From assembly GCA_017882145.1 (NCBI GenBank), contig JADGQB010000008.1:1-37543 (forward strand): a DNA stretch of 37,543 nucleotides, in the 5' to 3' direction. A program made the position numbers and the translations under genes. Below the pieces are notes generated by a model. The model was given only the letters and a program-made list of their open reading frames with translations. It had not been told where the DNA came from and did not search any database. Shown here piece by piece: positions 25,176-33,409 of the stretch (position 1 is the stretch's first letter; every line of letters starts with the position of its first letter). The DNA comes from Anaerolineales bacterium. Its GTDB lineage: Bacteria; Chloroflexota; Anaerolineae; Anaerolineales; Villigracilaceae.

Positions 25176-25624
25176 GTCGCTGCCGATCGCGCCTGCAGCC
25201 ATTTTCCTGTAACTACATATGTGAATTCACGACCCTGGTAGAGCTGGTAAGCCCCATATAGTGAATAGGCGGTGCCGGCTCCAACCATGGCAAAACCCCC
25301 AAAAAAGGCCAGAATCATGACCGGTACGGCAACAAATGTACCGATCCCGATGGTGGCGAAGCTGATGATAAAACCCAACACCCATACAACACCCACGACA
25401 ACGACCGTAATAACCAAAACAGCCGCTTGAAAAACCAGCGATTGGAGGGCATGGAATCCCACCCAAGCGGATTTTTCGCGTTGAGTCAACCAGATCACAA
25501 GGGCTGCAATGAGCCCGCCTACTCCGGCAAAAAGATTCAACAGAGCACTAGCATGGGCCAGTTCCGCCATGGTTCGTTCATCTGACGAGTGTGATGAAAC
25601 AGCATTCTGGGTTTGAGCGGTCAT
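25172..25624 (-). CDS. DUF4870-family small membrane protein
   Basis: A 150-residue protein with a polar N terminus, then three to four hydrophobic helices; AHASALLNLFAGVGGLIAALVIW and the later WVGFHALQSL match the DUF4870 pattern (only the core residues are cited from the first stretch). No function is known for the family. It is transcribed towards the lut genes, and the two stop codons share the palindrome TTAA (25172-25175). Confidence 0.75.
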   Translation of the reverse strand: MTAQTQNAVSSHSSDERTMAELAHASALLNLFAGVGGLIAALVIWLTQREKSAWVGFHALQSLVFQAAVLVITVVVVGVVWVLGFIISFATIGIGTFVAVPVMILAFFGGFAMVGAGTAYSLYGAYQLYQGREFTYVVTGKWLQARSAAT

Positions 25625-25683
25625 TAGTGCGTATCTCCCTTCACCTGGGTTGTACGAATCCTCATAAATTATACAACATCACA

Positions 25684-25712
25684 TTCATATCTATTTGGGT
25701 TTATGCTATAAT
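25684..25712 (+). promoter_or_regulatory. Promoter of the aspS-gatCAB operon
   Basis: TTCATA (25684-25689), a 17-base spacer and a perfect TATAAT (25707-25712), with an extended -10 TGC directly before it. The predicted start is near 25719, about 14 bases before the leader-peptide ATG. Confidence 0.85.
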
Positions 25713-25732
25713 AGCGCAAATCTGAGGCAAGA

Positions 25733-25813
25733 ATGAACACCATTACCTTCGCCAATAATAATGACGCTAATGATAATCGGCCTCCGGCCGTTGGGCGAAG
25801 CCTGCAAGGTTAA
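25733..25813 (+). CDS. Asn/Asp-rich leader peptide of the aspS operon
   Basis: A 26-codon ORF from ATG 25733-25735 to TAA 25811-25813, with GAGG (25724-25727) five bases before the start. It holds six Asn and two Asp codons; codons 8-15 (25754-25777) read NNNDANDN, so seven of eight are Asn or Asp. Asn is about 23 percent of this peptide, far above ordinary protein content. Its job would be to stall the ribosome when charged tRNA-Asn or tRNA-Asp is scarce. The C-terminal half (codons 16-26) is ordinary and encodes RNA segment 2 of the attenuator. It is too short for usual gene finders. Confidence 0.82.
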   Translation: MNTITFANNNDANDNRPPAVGRSLQG

Positions 25814-25873
25814 CAGATACTCCAAGCTAACCAATCGCCCAACGCATCTGCGGAGGGCGATTTATTTTATTAG
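25747..25873 (+). promoter_or_regulatory. Ribosome-mediated attenuator (segments 1-4) ahead of aspS
   Basis: Four segments can pair in exclusive ways. Segment 1 (25747-25753) pairs with 25794-25800 over 7 bp (1:2, protector). Segment 2 (25789-25798) pairs with segment 3 (25835-25844) over 10 perfect bp (2:3, antiterminator), with a helper stem 25808-25812/25828-25832. Segment 3 pairs with segment 4 in the terminator. The Asn/Asp codons start right after segment 1, so a ribosome stalled there would cover segment 1 and free segment 2 to block the terminator. A ribosome that reaches the stop codon would sit on segment 2 and allow termination. Confidence 0.82.
25833..25873 (+). terminator. Attenuator terminator hairpin (3:4)
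   Basis: AATCGCCC (25833-25840) pairs with GGGCGATT (25855-25862); an inner CGC/GCG stem (25843-25845 with 25850-25852) caps it. A U-rich tract follows (TTTATTTTATTA at 25861-25872). It stands between the leader peptide and aspS, where a terminator makes sense only if it is conditional. Confidence 0.82.
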
Positions 25874-25904
25874 AAGGGTTTGACATTATTCCTGGAGGTT
25901 GCAT

Positions 25905-27668
25905 ATGTACAAAACACATACTTGTGGTGAATTACGTGGAACGCATGCCGGACAGACGGTTACGCTGGCGGGTTGGGTACACCGGCGCCGTGACCATGGC
26001 GGTGTGGTCTTCATCGATCTGCGTGACCGTTTCGGCCTGACACAAGTGGTCATCAACCCAAACCTCCCCAAAGAAACTCTGGACCTGGTATCGAATGTCC
26101 GCTCGGAGTGGGTACTACAAATCACCGGTAAAGTTCAAAAACGTCCGGAAGGCATGCAGAATCCAAAGATGCCCACCGGCGAGGTTGAATTGATCGCCTC
26201 CGATGTAGTTACACTCAATACGGCCAAGGCACTGCCATTCATGATCAGCAGTGACGAAGAAGTCGATGAAAATATGCGCCTAAAATATCGCTACCTTGAT
26301 CTGCGGCGTGAGCGCATGCGCCGCAACCTGGAATTACGACACGCGGTGGTGCTGTTTATGCGCACATACCTTTCCGAACGAGGTTTTCTGGAAGTTGAAA
26401 CGCCTTCCCTGTTCAAGACTACACCAGAAGGCGCACGTGACTACCTGGTGCCTTCGCGTGTTTATCCAGGCCAATTTTATGCACTACCCCAGTCGCCACA
26501 GCAATTGAAGCAATTGCTGATGGTGGGCGGGATCGAGCGCTACTTCCAGATTGCACGTTGCTTCCGCGACGAAGACCAGCGCGGCGACCGCCAGCCTGAA
26601 TTCACCCAGCTCGACCTGGAGATGTCCTTCGTCCATCGCGATGACGTGCTCGAGATGGTGGAAAATCTATTCACTGCCATGCTCCCAACCGTTACGCCCC
26701 ATAAGAAATTATTATCTTCGCCCTGGCCGCGTTTTACCTATGACGAGGTGATAACCCGTTTCGGTTCCGATAAACCCGACTTGCGCTTCGGCATGGAACT
26801 AAACGATGTGAGCGGCATTTTTGCAAAAAGCGAATTCGTTGTTTTTAGATCAGCCCTGGAACGCGGCGGGATGGTCAAATGCATCGTCGCTCCTGGTTGC
26901 GCCGGCTACACTCGCAAGCAGTTGGATGAGCTGACCGTGACTGCTAAAGAACTGGGAGCAAAGGGACTGGTTACGTTGGCGCTGACTCCGGAAGGGCTGA
27001 AAGGTTCTGCCGCCAAATTTGTCGGGGAAGCCGAATTAGCCGAACTGGTCAAAATGACCGGGGCCAAAACCGGCGACCTGTACCTGTTTGTAGCTGACAG
27101 CGCCAAGCTGGTTCATAAAGTTCTGGGGGCGCTGCGGGTAGGGTTCCGTGACACACTCAAACTGGCTGACCCGAATGTGATGGCCTTCGCCTGGGTGCTG
27201 GATTTCCCGATGTTCGAATGGAACGAGGAAAACCAGAAATGGGATGCCGCTCATCACATGTTTACCATGCCGCGACTTGAGCATCTCGACCGGTTCGAGA
27301 CCGATCCATCCAGCATTCTCTCGGATGCCTACGATATGGTATGCAACGGATATGAGATGGCTTCCGGATCGATCCGTATCCACCGCCGCGACATTCAAAG
27401 CAAGGTTTTCACGCTGCTCGGGATCGGAGAGGAAGAGGCACAACGCAAGTTCGGGCATATGCTGGAAGCCTTTGAGTTCGGCGCACCTCCGCATGGCGGG
27501 ATGGCTCCTGGCATCGACCGGCTGGTTATGCTGCTGGCGGACGAACCCAATATCCGCGAAGTGATCGCCTTCCCAAAGAACCAGGCTGCCCGGGACGTGA
27601 TGGCAGATGCTCCCTCCCCGGCAGAGCCAAAGCAGCTCAAGGAATTACATATCAAGGTCAGCGATTAG
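25905..27668 (+). CDS. aspS: Aspartyl-tRNA synthetase, probably non-discriminating
   Basis: A 587-residue bacterial-type AspRS: OB-fold anticodon-binding domain (about 1-110), class II catalytic core with motif 2 (FRDEDQRGDRQPEFTQLD), a GAD insertion (about 285-420), and motif 3 (GMAPGIDRLVMLLA). His31 in RRRDHGG and Gly83 in RPEGMQNP match the residues reported in the non-discriminating Pseudomonas aeruginosa enzyme; E. coli has Leu at the first position. It would then charge both tRNA-Asp and tRNA-Asn with Asp. The start is ATG 25905 (GGAGG 6 bases upstream), and the N terminus aligns with family starts; an upstream TTG is less likely. Confidence 0.95.
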   Translation: MYKTHTCGELRGTHAGQTVTLAGWVHRRRDHGGVVFIDLRDRFGLTQVVINPNLPKETLDLVSNVRSEWVLQITGKVQKRPEGMQNPKMPTGEVELIASDVVTLNTAKALPFMISSDEEVDENMRLKYRYLDLRRERMRRNLELRHAVVLFMRTYLSERGFLEVETPSLFKTTPEGARDYLVPSRVYPGQFYALPQSPQQLKQLLMVGGIERYFQIARCFRDEDQRGDRQPEFTQLDLEMSFVHRDDVLEMVENLFTAMLPTVTPHKKLLSSPWPRFTYDEVITRFGSDKPDLRFGMELNDVSGIFAKSEFVVFRSALERGGMVKCIVAPGCAGYTRKQLDELTVTAKELGAKGLVTLALTPEGLKGSAAKFVGEAELAELVKMTGAKTGDLYLFVADSAKLVHKVLGALRVGFRDTLKLADPNVMAFAWVLDFPMFEWNEENQKWDAAHHMFTMPRLEHLDRFETDPSSILSDAYDMVCNGYEMASGSIRIHRRDIQSKVFTLLGIGEEEAQRKFGHMLEAFEFGAPPHGGMAPGIDRLVMLLADEPNIREVIAFPKNQAARDVMADAPSPAEPKQLKELHIKVSD

Positions 27669-27733
27669 CTATCAGCTTTGGCTGTAATTGCCAGTCTTCA
27701 GAGATACGGAAATCTATTTTGGATAGGGTAGAT

Positions 27734-28057
27734 ATGACACCTTCAGAATCCAATAAACCTGCTTTCAGCATTGATGCAGATATGGTCAAGCATGTGGCCT
27801 TTCTGGTGCGATTGGGCATCCAGGATGAGGAAGCCCAGGCATTCAGCCACCAATTTTCGGCCATCATCGACTATTTCCACCTGCTCAATGAGGTGGATAC
27901 CGGGGATGTGCCCCCAGCCTGTGAAACCTCCAACACCCGCAGCGTGATGCGTCCGGATGTGATCAAACCTTCCATGCCACGCGAAGATTTCCTGAAGAAT
28001 GTGCCGCACCGGGAGGGTGATTACGTCCAGGTGCCGTTGGTTTTTGGGGAAGAATAA
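27734..28057 (+). CDS. gatC: Asp/Glu-tRNA amidotransferase subunit C
   Basis: A 107-residue GatC that wraps around and stabilises GatA in the GatCAB amidotransferase. Recognisable parts are the N-terminal helix VKHVAFLVRLGIQDEEAQAF and the C-terminal MRPDVIKPSMPREDFLKN segment, the typical P-x-R-x-D pattern. The start is ATG 27734-27736, preceded by AGGG; an in-frame TTG five codons earlier is less likely. It lies 65 bases after aspS. Confidence 0.93.
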   Translation: MTPSESNKPAFSIDADMVKHVAFLVRLGIQDEEAQAFSHQFSAIIDYFHLLNEVDTGDVPPACETSNTRSVMRPDVIKPSMPREDFLKNVPHREGDYVQVPLVFGEE

Positions 28058-28061
28058 AGCC

Positions 28062-29528
28062 ATGCAACCGCATACTCTTTCCATCCGGGAGGCCCACGAA
28101 CTGCTAACTACGAAACAAATCAGCAGCGTAGAATTGACCACTGCCGTCCTGGATCACATCCACAAAACTGACCCTCTTATTAATGCTTTCGTCACCATCG
28201 CGGATGAGCTGGCACTCGAACAAGCCCGCCTGGCCGATCAACGGTTGCGTCAGAGCGAAGATATTACACCTCTGACAGGGATACCTTTCGCGGTCAAGGA
28301 TTGCATCTCCACCAGGGGTCTGCGTACCACCTGTTCGTCCAAAATCCTGGAAAACTACATTCCGCCATACAATGCGACGGTCATCGACCGGCTTTCCACA
28401 GCCGGCGCAGTCCTGATCGGCAAACAAAACATGGACGAGTTCGGCATGGGTTCTTCCTGTGAGAACTCGGCCTTTTTTGACACTCACAATCCATGGGACC
28501 TGGAACGCGTCCCGGGCGGCTCGAGTGGAGGTTCTGCAGCGGCTGTGGCAGCCAACATGGGCTTGTTCGCGTTGGGAGAAGATACCGGCGGCTCGATCCG
28601 CATGCCGGCCGGATTCTGCAATGTGACCGGATTGAAGACCACCTATGGGCGTGTCTCCCGGTACGGTTTGATCGCCCTGGTTTCCTCATTTGACTCGATC
28701 GGGCCGATGGCACGCAGCGCTTACGATTGCGCGGCCGTTTTACAAAGCATCGCCGGACAGGATCTAAAAGATGCCACTTCGCTCCCTGACCCTATACCGG
28801 ATTACCTGAAGATGCTGGATAAACCCGTAAAAGGCTTGCGTCTTGGCATCCCCAAGGAATATTTCCAGGCCGGCATGGAAGCAGGTGTGGAAAGTTCCAT
28901 CCGGGAAGCCATTCAGAAGTTCGAAGAACTCGGTATGGAGATTCGTGAAGTCTCCCTGCCACATACAACTTATGGGCTGCCCGTCTACTACCTGGTATTA
29001 TTTGCCGAGGCCAGCGCCAACCTGGCCCGTTTTGATGGAACACGTTTCGGGTTATCGGTTGCCGAAGGTGCAGAGAACGTCATCGATCAATATCTGCAGA
29101 CCCGCCGGGAAGGCTTCGGCCCGGAGGTCAAGCGCCGCATCATGCTTGGTGCCTACGTGCTCTCAGCCGGATATTACGACGCCTACTATTTGAAAGCTCA
29201 AAAAGTCCGTACACTTCTTCGGCAGGATTTTGAAGCCGCCTTCGAGCAGTGTGACGCACTTGTTGCCCCGACCTGTCCCACCACTGCCTTTAAGTTGGGT
29301 GAAAAGACCGACGACCCGCTGACAATGTACCTGTCGGATATTTACGTGGTTGCCACTAACCCCGCCGGGGTCCCGTCCCTGTGTGTTCCATGCGGATTTT
29401 CCAATAATATGCCGGTGGGTATGCAGCTGATCGGCAAGCATTTGAGTGAAGATGTGCTGCTACAAATTGGGCATGCATACCAGTCCGCAACCGATTGGCA
29501 TCTCAAACGTCCGGCGGTATCAAAATGA
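28062..29528 (+). CDS. gatA: Asp/Glu-tRNA amidotransferase subunit A
   Basis: A 488-residue amidase-signature enzyme that releases ammonia from glutamine or asparagine for transfer to misacylated tRNA. The catalytic triad is intact: Lys79 (PFAVKDCIS), Ser154 (GGSSGGS) and nucleophile Ser178 (DTGGSIR). This is the same numbering as in well-studied GatA proteins and supports the start at ATG 28062, four bases past gatC. A longer frame runs back into gatC. Confidence 0.96.
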   Translation: MQPHTLSIREAHELLTTKQISSVELTTAVLDHIHKTDPLINAFVTIADELALEQARLADQRLRQSEDITPLTGIPFAVKDCISTRGLRTTCSSKILENYIPPYNATVIDRLSTAGAVLIGKQNMDEFGMGSSCENSAFFDTHNPWDLERVPGGSSGGSAAAVAANMGLFALGEDTGGSIRMPAGFCNVTGLKTTYGRVSRYGLIALVSSFDSIGPMARSAYDCAAVLQSIAGQDLKDATSLPDPIPDYLKMLDKPVKGLRLGIPKEYFQAGMEAGVESSIREAIQKFEELGMEIREVSLPHTTYGLPVYYLVLFAEASANLARFDGTRFGLSVAEGAENVIDQYLQTRREGFGPEVKRRIMLGAYVLSAGYYDAYYLKAQKVRTLLRQDFEAAFEQCDALVAPTCPTTAFKLGEKTDDPLTMYLSDIYVVATNPAGVPSLCVPCGFSNNMPVGMQLIGKHLSEDVLLQIGHAYQSATDWHLKRPAVSK

Positions 29529-30976
29529 CAACCTACGAGCCAGTTATTGGATTGGAAATCCACGCTGAACTCCAAACGAAATCCAAGATGTTCTGTGGCT
29601 GTTCGGCCGCTTACTCAGAGGCGCCGGCAGCCAACACGCTGATCTGCCCGGTCTGCACTGCACTTCCGGGTGCCATGCCAGTGGTTAACCAGAAGGCCGT
29701 GGAACAAGCCATCCTGGTGGGGCTGGCGCTGAACTGCACTATCAACCCGATGAACCAGTTCGCCCGCAAAAACTATTTCTACCCGGACCTTCCCAAAGGC
29801 TACCAGATTTCCCAGTACGATCTGCCGGTGGCATCGAATGGCTGGCTGAATATCCTGGCCGGAACCGATCCCCAGCGGATACGTGTCCGCCGAGCCCACC
29901 TGGAGGAGGATACAGCCAAACTTTTTCACCATGATCGTCATACCCTTGTCGATTACAACCGGGCAGGTGTGCCCCTGCTTGAGATCGTTTCTGAGCCGGA
30001 CATGCATACTGTTGAGGCTGCACTGGACTATGCCACCCGGATCCGGGCCATCCTGCGGTATTTGGGAGTGAACTCCGGAGATATGGAAAAAGGCGTCCTG
30101 CGCTTCGAAGCCAATGTGTCCGTTCGTCCGACCGGCAGCTCGGAGCTGCTCACACGTACTGAAATCAAGAACCTGAACAGCTTCCGGGCGCTCACGCGCG
30201 CGACCGCTTTCGAGATCCAACGCCAGACCCAAATCTACCAATCGGGAGCGGAAGTCGTCCAGGAGACTCTTGGCTGGAACGACCTCAAAGAAATGACGAT
30301 TTCCCAGCGCAGCAAGGAGGAAGCCCACGATTACCGCTACTTCCCCGAGCCGGATTTGCCTCCGCTTGAGATCAATCGTGCCTGGGTTGAACAGATCAAG
30401 TCCGAACTACCAGAACTACCGGAAATGAGAGAACAGCGCTTAATTATGCAATTCGGTTTGACGGTCAATGAAGCCAGGCTGCTGACTTCTGATAAAGCCC
30501 TGGCAGATTATTATGAAAAGACCGTTTCCCTGTCCAAAAGCCCGGTAAAAACCATCAGCAACTGGATTACAGGGGAATTCCTACGCTATGTGAACGACAT
30601 GGGACTAGACCTCGAGCATTTGCCATTCCCACCGGAGCACCTGGCTCAACTTGTGGACCTGGTTACGGCAAAGGCCATCAACGACAATACCGCCAAGGAA
30701 GTTCTGGCCGGGATGTTCAAAACCGGACAGTCTCCCGAAACGATCGTCAAAGCCAACAATCTGGGCCAAATCTCCGACCAGGATGCCCTGGAATTGGTGG
30801 TCGCCCAGGTATTGAACGATAACCCGAAAGAGGTGGCTTCCTATCTGGCGGGAAAGCAAACTGTCTTCCAGTGGATGATGGGGCAGGTGGCGCGTCTCAC
30901 CCGCGGCAAGGCCGACCCGCAAGTGGCGCGCAAATTACTGCTGCAAGCGCTTGAAAAAGCAAGAATCAGCAAGTGA
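29525..30976 (+). CDS. gatB: Asp/Glu-tRNA amidotransferase subunit B
   Basis: A 483-residue GatB, the subunit that phosphorylates the tRNA-bound Asp or Glu and completes amidation. It has [15 protein letters not shown], the zinc-binding CGC...CPVC region, and [17 protein letters not shown] in the kinase-like core, plus a C-terminal YqeY-like helical tail (about 335-483) that contacts tRNA. The start overlaps the gatA stop codon by 4 bases (ATGA). Confidence 0.96.
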   Translation: MTTYEPVIGLEIHAELQTKSKMFCGCSAAYSEAPAANTLICPVCTALPGAMPVVNQKAVEQAILVGLALNCTINPMNQFARKNYFYPDLPKGYQISQYDLPVASNGWLNILAGTDPQRIRVRRAHLEEDTAKLFHHDRHTLVDYNRAGVPLLEIVSEPDMHTVEAALDYATRIRAILRYLGVNSGDMEKGVLRFEANVSVRPTGSSELLTRTEIKNLNSFRALTRATAFEIQRQTQIYQSGAEVVQETLGWNDLKEMTISQRSKEEAHDYRYFPEPDLPPLEINRAWVEQIKSELPELPEMREQRLIMQFGLTVNEARLLTSDKALADYYEKTVSLSKSPVKTISNWITGEFLRYVNDMGLDLEHLPFPPEHLAQLVDLVTAKAINDNTAKEVLAGMFKTGQSPETIVKANNLGQISDQDALELVVAQVLNDNPKEVASYLAGKQTVFQWMMGQVARLTRGKADPQVARKLLLQALEKARISK

Positions 30977-30989
30977 CTCTTGCTTGCGC

Positions 30990-30995
30990 TATAAT
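30990..30995 (+). promoter_or_regulatory. Possible internal -10 before asnS
   Basis: A perfect TATAAT sits 21 bases upstream of asnS, in a sequence context (GCTATAATAGCG) nearly identical to the aspS promoter. No good -35 is found at 16-18 bases, so it may be a weak or activator-dependent promoter, or chance. Confidence 0.4.
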
Positions 30996-31016
30996 AGCGA
31001 AATAAAAGGAGAAATC

Positions 31017-32360
31017 ATGCCCCCCATTATCCGTGTAGAAGAAATTGATAAATACACAGGCCAGGATGTCACAGTCCAGGGCTGGGTTTACAACCGCACC
31101 GATAAAGGCAAGCTGGTCTTCCTGCTCGTGAGGGATGGGTCCGGATTCGTTCAATGTGTGGCCTTCAAAGGCGACCTGCCCGAAGCCGTTTTCGACCAAC
31201 TCACACGCCTGCCGCAGGAATCCTCGGTGATCATTAGCGGACCGGTAAGGGAAGACAAACGGGCGCCCGGCATCCCGGGTGGATATGAGGTGGGCGTCAG
31301 AGAGATCAAGATCGTCCAATTTGCCGGGGATAATTACCCGATGGCGCTTAAAGAACAAGGTGTGGATTTCGCCCTGGATAACCGCCATTTGTGGATCCGC
31401 ATGCCAAGTCAGTGGGCCATCCTGCGCATCCGCGCGACGGTAATCGCGGCCATCCGCGAATGGTTCGAGCAAAATGGTTTCATAAACATGGACACACCCA
31501 TCCTGACCCCGGCGGCTGTCGAAGGGACAACCACCCTTTTCGAGACCGAATATTTCGATGAAGGCAAGGCTTACCTCTCCCAATCCGGTCAACTCTATAA
31601 CGAAGCGGATATCATGGCCTTTGGCAAAGTCTACTGCTTTGGGCCAACTTTCCGGGCCGAGAAATCAAAGACGCGCCGTCACCTGACCGAGTTCTGGATG
31701 GTCGAGCCTGAAATAGCCTTCTGTGACCTGGACCAATTGATGGAAATCGAGGAACAGTTCGTCACCCATATCGTCAAGCGTGTTCTGCGAGAGCGCATGC
31801 CTGAACTCAAATCCATCGGCCGCGACCTGTCGAAATTGGAAAAGATCCAGGCGCCTTTCCCACGCATTTCCTACGATGAAGCTGCGAAAATCATCCTGGA
31901 GATCTACGATAAAGAAACCGATCCCGAAAAGAAAGAACTGCTTAAATTCGAGTGGGGGATGGACTTTGGCGCACCGCACGAGACGGAACTGACCAATTTA
32001 TATGAGAAGCCGGTTTTTGTCTACGGTTACCCGACCAAGGTCAAGGCTTTCTACATGGAACCCTGGCCGGACCGGCCTGAAGTCTGCAAGTCCGTAGACC
32101 TGCTCGCACCGGAAGGTTATGGTGAGATCATCGGCGGCTCTGAACGCATGTCAAGTTATGATCTGCTGCTCCAGCGTATCCATGAACATAAATTGCCTGA
32201 AGAGGCCTACCGCTGGTACCTGGATTTACGCAAGTACGGCAGCGTCCCACACAGCGGCTTCGGCATGGGCGTGGAACGCACGGTATCGTGGATCTGCGGA
32301 AACGAACATATCCGCGAGGCGATTGCCTTCCCGCGCACGATCAAACGCGTCTACCCATAG
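31017..32360 (+). CDS. asnS: Asparaginyl-tRNA synthetase
   Basis: A 447-residue class IIb synthetase that charges tRNA-Asn directly with Asn. It has an OB-fold N-terminal domain ([19 protein letters not shown]), motif 2 ([20 protein letters not shown]) and motif 3 ([12 protein letters not shown]), and ends with [12 protein letters not shown]. The end resembles the Bacillus-type AsnRS rather than the E. coli type. It lacks the GAD insertion of AspRS. The start is ATG 31017 after AAGGAG; the longer frame begins inside gatB. It is separated from gatB by 40 bases, so it may share the attenuated transcript. Confidence 0.93.
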   Translation: MPPIIRVEEIDKYTGQDVTVQGWVYNRTDKGKLVFLLVRDGSGFVQCVAFKGDLPEAVFDQLTRLPQESSVIISGPVREDKRAPGIPGGYEVGVREIKIVQFAGDNYPMALKEQGVDFALDNRHLWIRMPSQWAILRIRATVIAAIREWFEQNGFINMDTPILTPAAVEGTTTLFETEYFDEGKAYLSQSGQLYNEADIMAFGKVYCFGPTFRAEKSKTRRHLTEFWMVEPEIAFCDLDQLMEIEEQFVTHIVKRVLRERMPELKSIGRDLSKLEKIQAPFPRISYDEAAKIILEIYDKETDPEKKELLKFEWGMDFGAPHETELTNLYEKPVFVYGYPTKVKAFYMEPWPDRPEVCKSVDLLAPEGYGEIIGGSERMSSYDLLLQRIHEHKLPEEAYRWYLDLRKYGSVPHSGFGMGVERTVSWICGNEHIREAIAFPRTIKRVYP

Positions 32361-32421
32361 ATCATTCATTGCAATTCAATATCAACCCATTAATTTTTAC
32401 CTACTCATGCACTCTACTTTG

Positions 32422-32430
32422 TGGTATAAG
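32422..32430 (+). promoter_or_regulatory. Extended -10 promoter of the 6S-like RNA
   Basis: TGGTATAAG is an extended -10 (TG, one base, TATAAG). The matching -35 at 17 bases is poor. The predicted start is near 32437, just where the closing stem of the RNA begins. Confidence 0.5.
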
Positions 32431-32436
32431 GACATT

Positions 32437-32614
32437 GCCCTGCTGCGTTCGCGATACTGCACTTCCGCTCTGAGCCAACACCCATAAAATGGGATCCGAT
32501 CTCGCGACAACGAAGCGATAGGCTTAGGCCAAGGCTGAATTGCCGGGTAGGAGCCCGACCTGCTTTTGCAGGTTCAGAACTTTGCAGTACACGGCACATG
32601 CGGGGTACTTTTTT
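32437..32614 (+). ncRNA. ssrS: Candidate 6S RNA
   Basis: An untranslated stretch of about 170-178 bases that folds end to end. The closing stem is CCCTGC 32438-32443 with GCGGGG 32600-32605; TACTGCA 32455-32461 pairs with 32583-32589 over 7 perfect bp; TCTGAGCC 32469-32476 pairs with 32571-32578 over 8 bp with one G-U. The interior has small hairpins (32481-32493, 32558-32573). TTCGC and CTGAGCC occur at places similar to those in the E. coli 6S RNA 5' arm, and a hairpin lies on the 3' side of the central region in both. The closing stem runs into TTTTTT (32609-32614). 6S RNA binds and sequesters RNA polymerase. Another structured RNA remains possible. Confidence 0.55.
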
Positions 32615-32623
32615 ATAACGAAA

Positions 32624-32668
32624 GAGGCACAGACGGTGATTTTTTCAGCTGACTGTGTCTCTTTTATT
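32624..32668. terminator. Terminator between the 6S-like RNA and the transporter gene
   Basis: GAGGCACAG (32624-32632) pairs with CTGTGTCTC (32653-32661), with one G-U, followed by TTTTATT on the plus strand; the minus strand follows with TTTCGTTATAAAAAA. It lies 7 bases beyond the stop codon of the minus-strand transporter gene and can serve both directions. Confidence 0.6.
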
Positions 32669-32674
32669 CCATTA

Positions 32675-33391
32675 TCATTTTATTCTAAACGGGTTGAAAT
32701 TCGTATCGCGGTCGTAATAATCTTCCTGTTCCGATTTTTTCAACGTCGCCACAGCAGCATATGTAATTGGAGTCATCAACGCCTCAACGCTGCATTTGAA
32801 TAAATAATTGGTCAAGGATAGTGTCAGGAACAGGCTCCATGGAAAGACTCCAAATAGTGAAGCGATAGATACGAACACAACCGTATCCACCAACTCACCG
32901 ACAATCGTACTGCCGATGGTTCGGGTCCATAACCAACGACCTCGGGTTAAGATTTTCATCTTGGCCAGAACGAACGAATTGGTGAACTCGCCAGACCAGT
33001 AGCCAGCCAGACTGGCTAACACGATCCCCCCGCTTGACATGCCTCCCAGGATGGCCAGGTAGGCTGCATCCCCGGCATATTTCTCCCATTGGGCTTCACC
33101 CGGCAGAAACCTTACAACCCCGAAAATCACCGCACTGAGCGCAAGGCAGGCGAAGCCAGCCCAGATGACGCGCCGGGAATTCTTATATCCATATACTTCA
33201 GTGAGAATATCCCCAAAAATGTAACTGACCGGAAAGAGAATGGTACCCGCATCGAAGGCCATGCGGACGCCAAAAATGCTAAAGCCCCAATCCACAATTT
33301 TCGCCGAAGAAGCAATATTGCTGACCACCAGGACCGTAACAAAAACGGCCATGATGAGGTCAAAATATCGATATTGCCTGGCTGAATTCAC
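32675..33391 (-). CDS. yhhQ: Queuosine precursor transporter (YhhQ/VUT family)
   Basis: A 238-residue polytopic membrane protein with the family marks FPVSYIFGDILTEVYGY and GSTIVGELVDTVVF, which in YhhQ accompany transport of preQ0/preQ1 for tRNA queuosine. It probably starts with GTG 33389-33391, which has AGGAG 8 bases upstream. It is third in the dagK-plsC-yhhQ run, 18 bases after the acyltransferase gene. The polar tail KKSEQEDYYDRD is cytoplasmic in appearance. Confidence 0.88.
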   Translation of the reverse strand: MNSARQYRYFDLIMAVFVTVLVVSNIASSAKIVDWGFSIFGVRMAFDAGTILFPVSYIFGDILTEVYGYKNSRRVIWAGFACLALSAVIFGVVRFLPGEAQWEKYAGDAAYLAILGGMSSGGIVLASLAGYWSGEFTNSFVLAKMKILTRGRWLWTRTIGSTIVGELVDTVVFVSIASLFGVFPWSLFLTLSLTNYLFKCSVEALMTPITYAAVATLKKSEQEDYYDRDTNFNPFRIK

Positions 33392-33409
33392 TTCTAATAC
33401 TCCTTACTC

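Noticed and set aside
25719-25904. T-box riboswitch upstream of aspS
   Set aside because: No T-box consensus (AGGGTGG-type motif) or stem I layout is visible. The translated Asn/Asp-rich ORF and three-way pairing explain the region better.
29615-30328. 237-codon minus-strand frame inside gatB
   Set aside because: It is a codon-bias shadow of gatB; the GatB motifs run through the whole region on the plus strand.
30967-31016. A second attenuator in front of asnS
   Set aside because: The 40-base gap is too short for a leader ORF and shows no hairpin with a T-tract; only a -10-like TATAAT is present.
32402-32640. Small proteins encoded downstream of asnS
   Set aside because: The short frames have no ribosome sites, and the region is better explained by end-to-end RNA pairing and a terminator.
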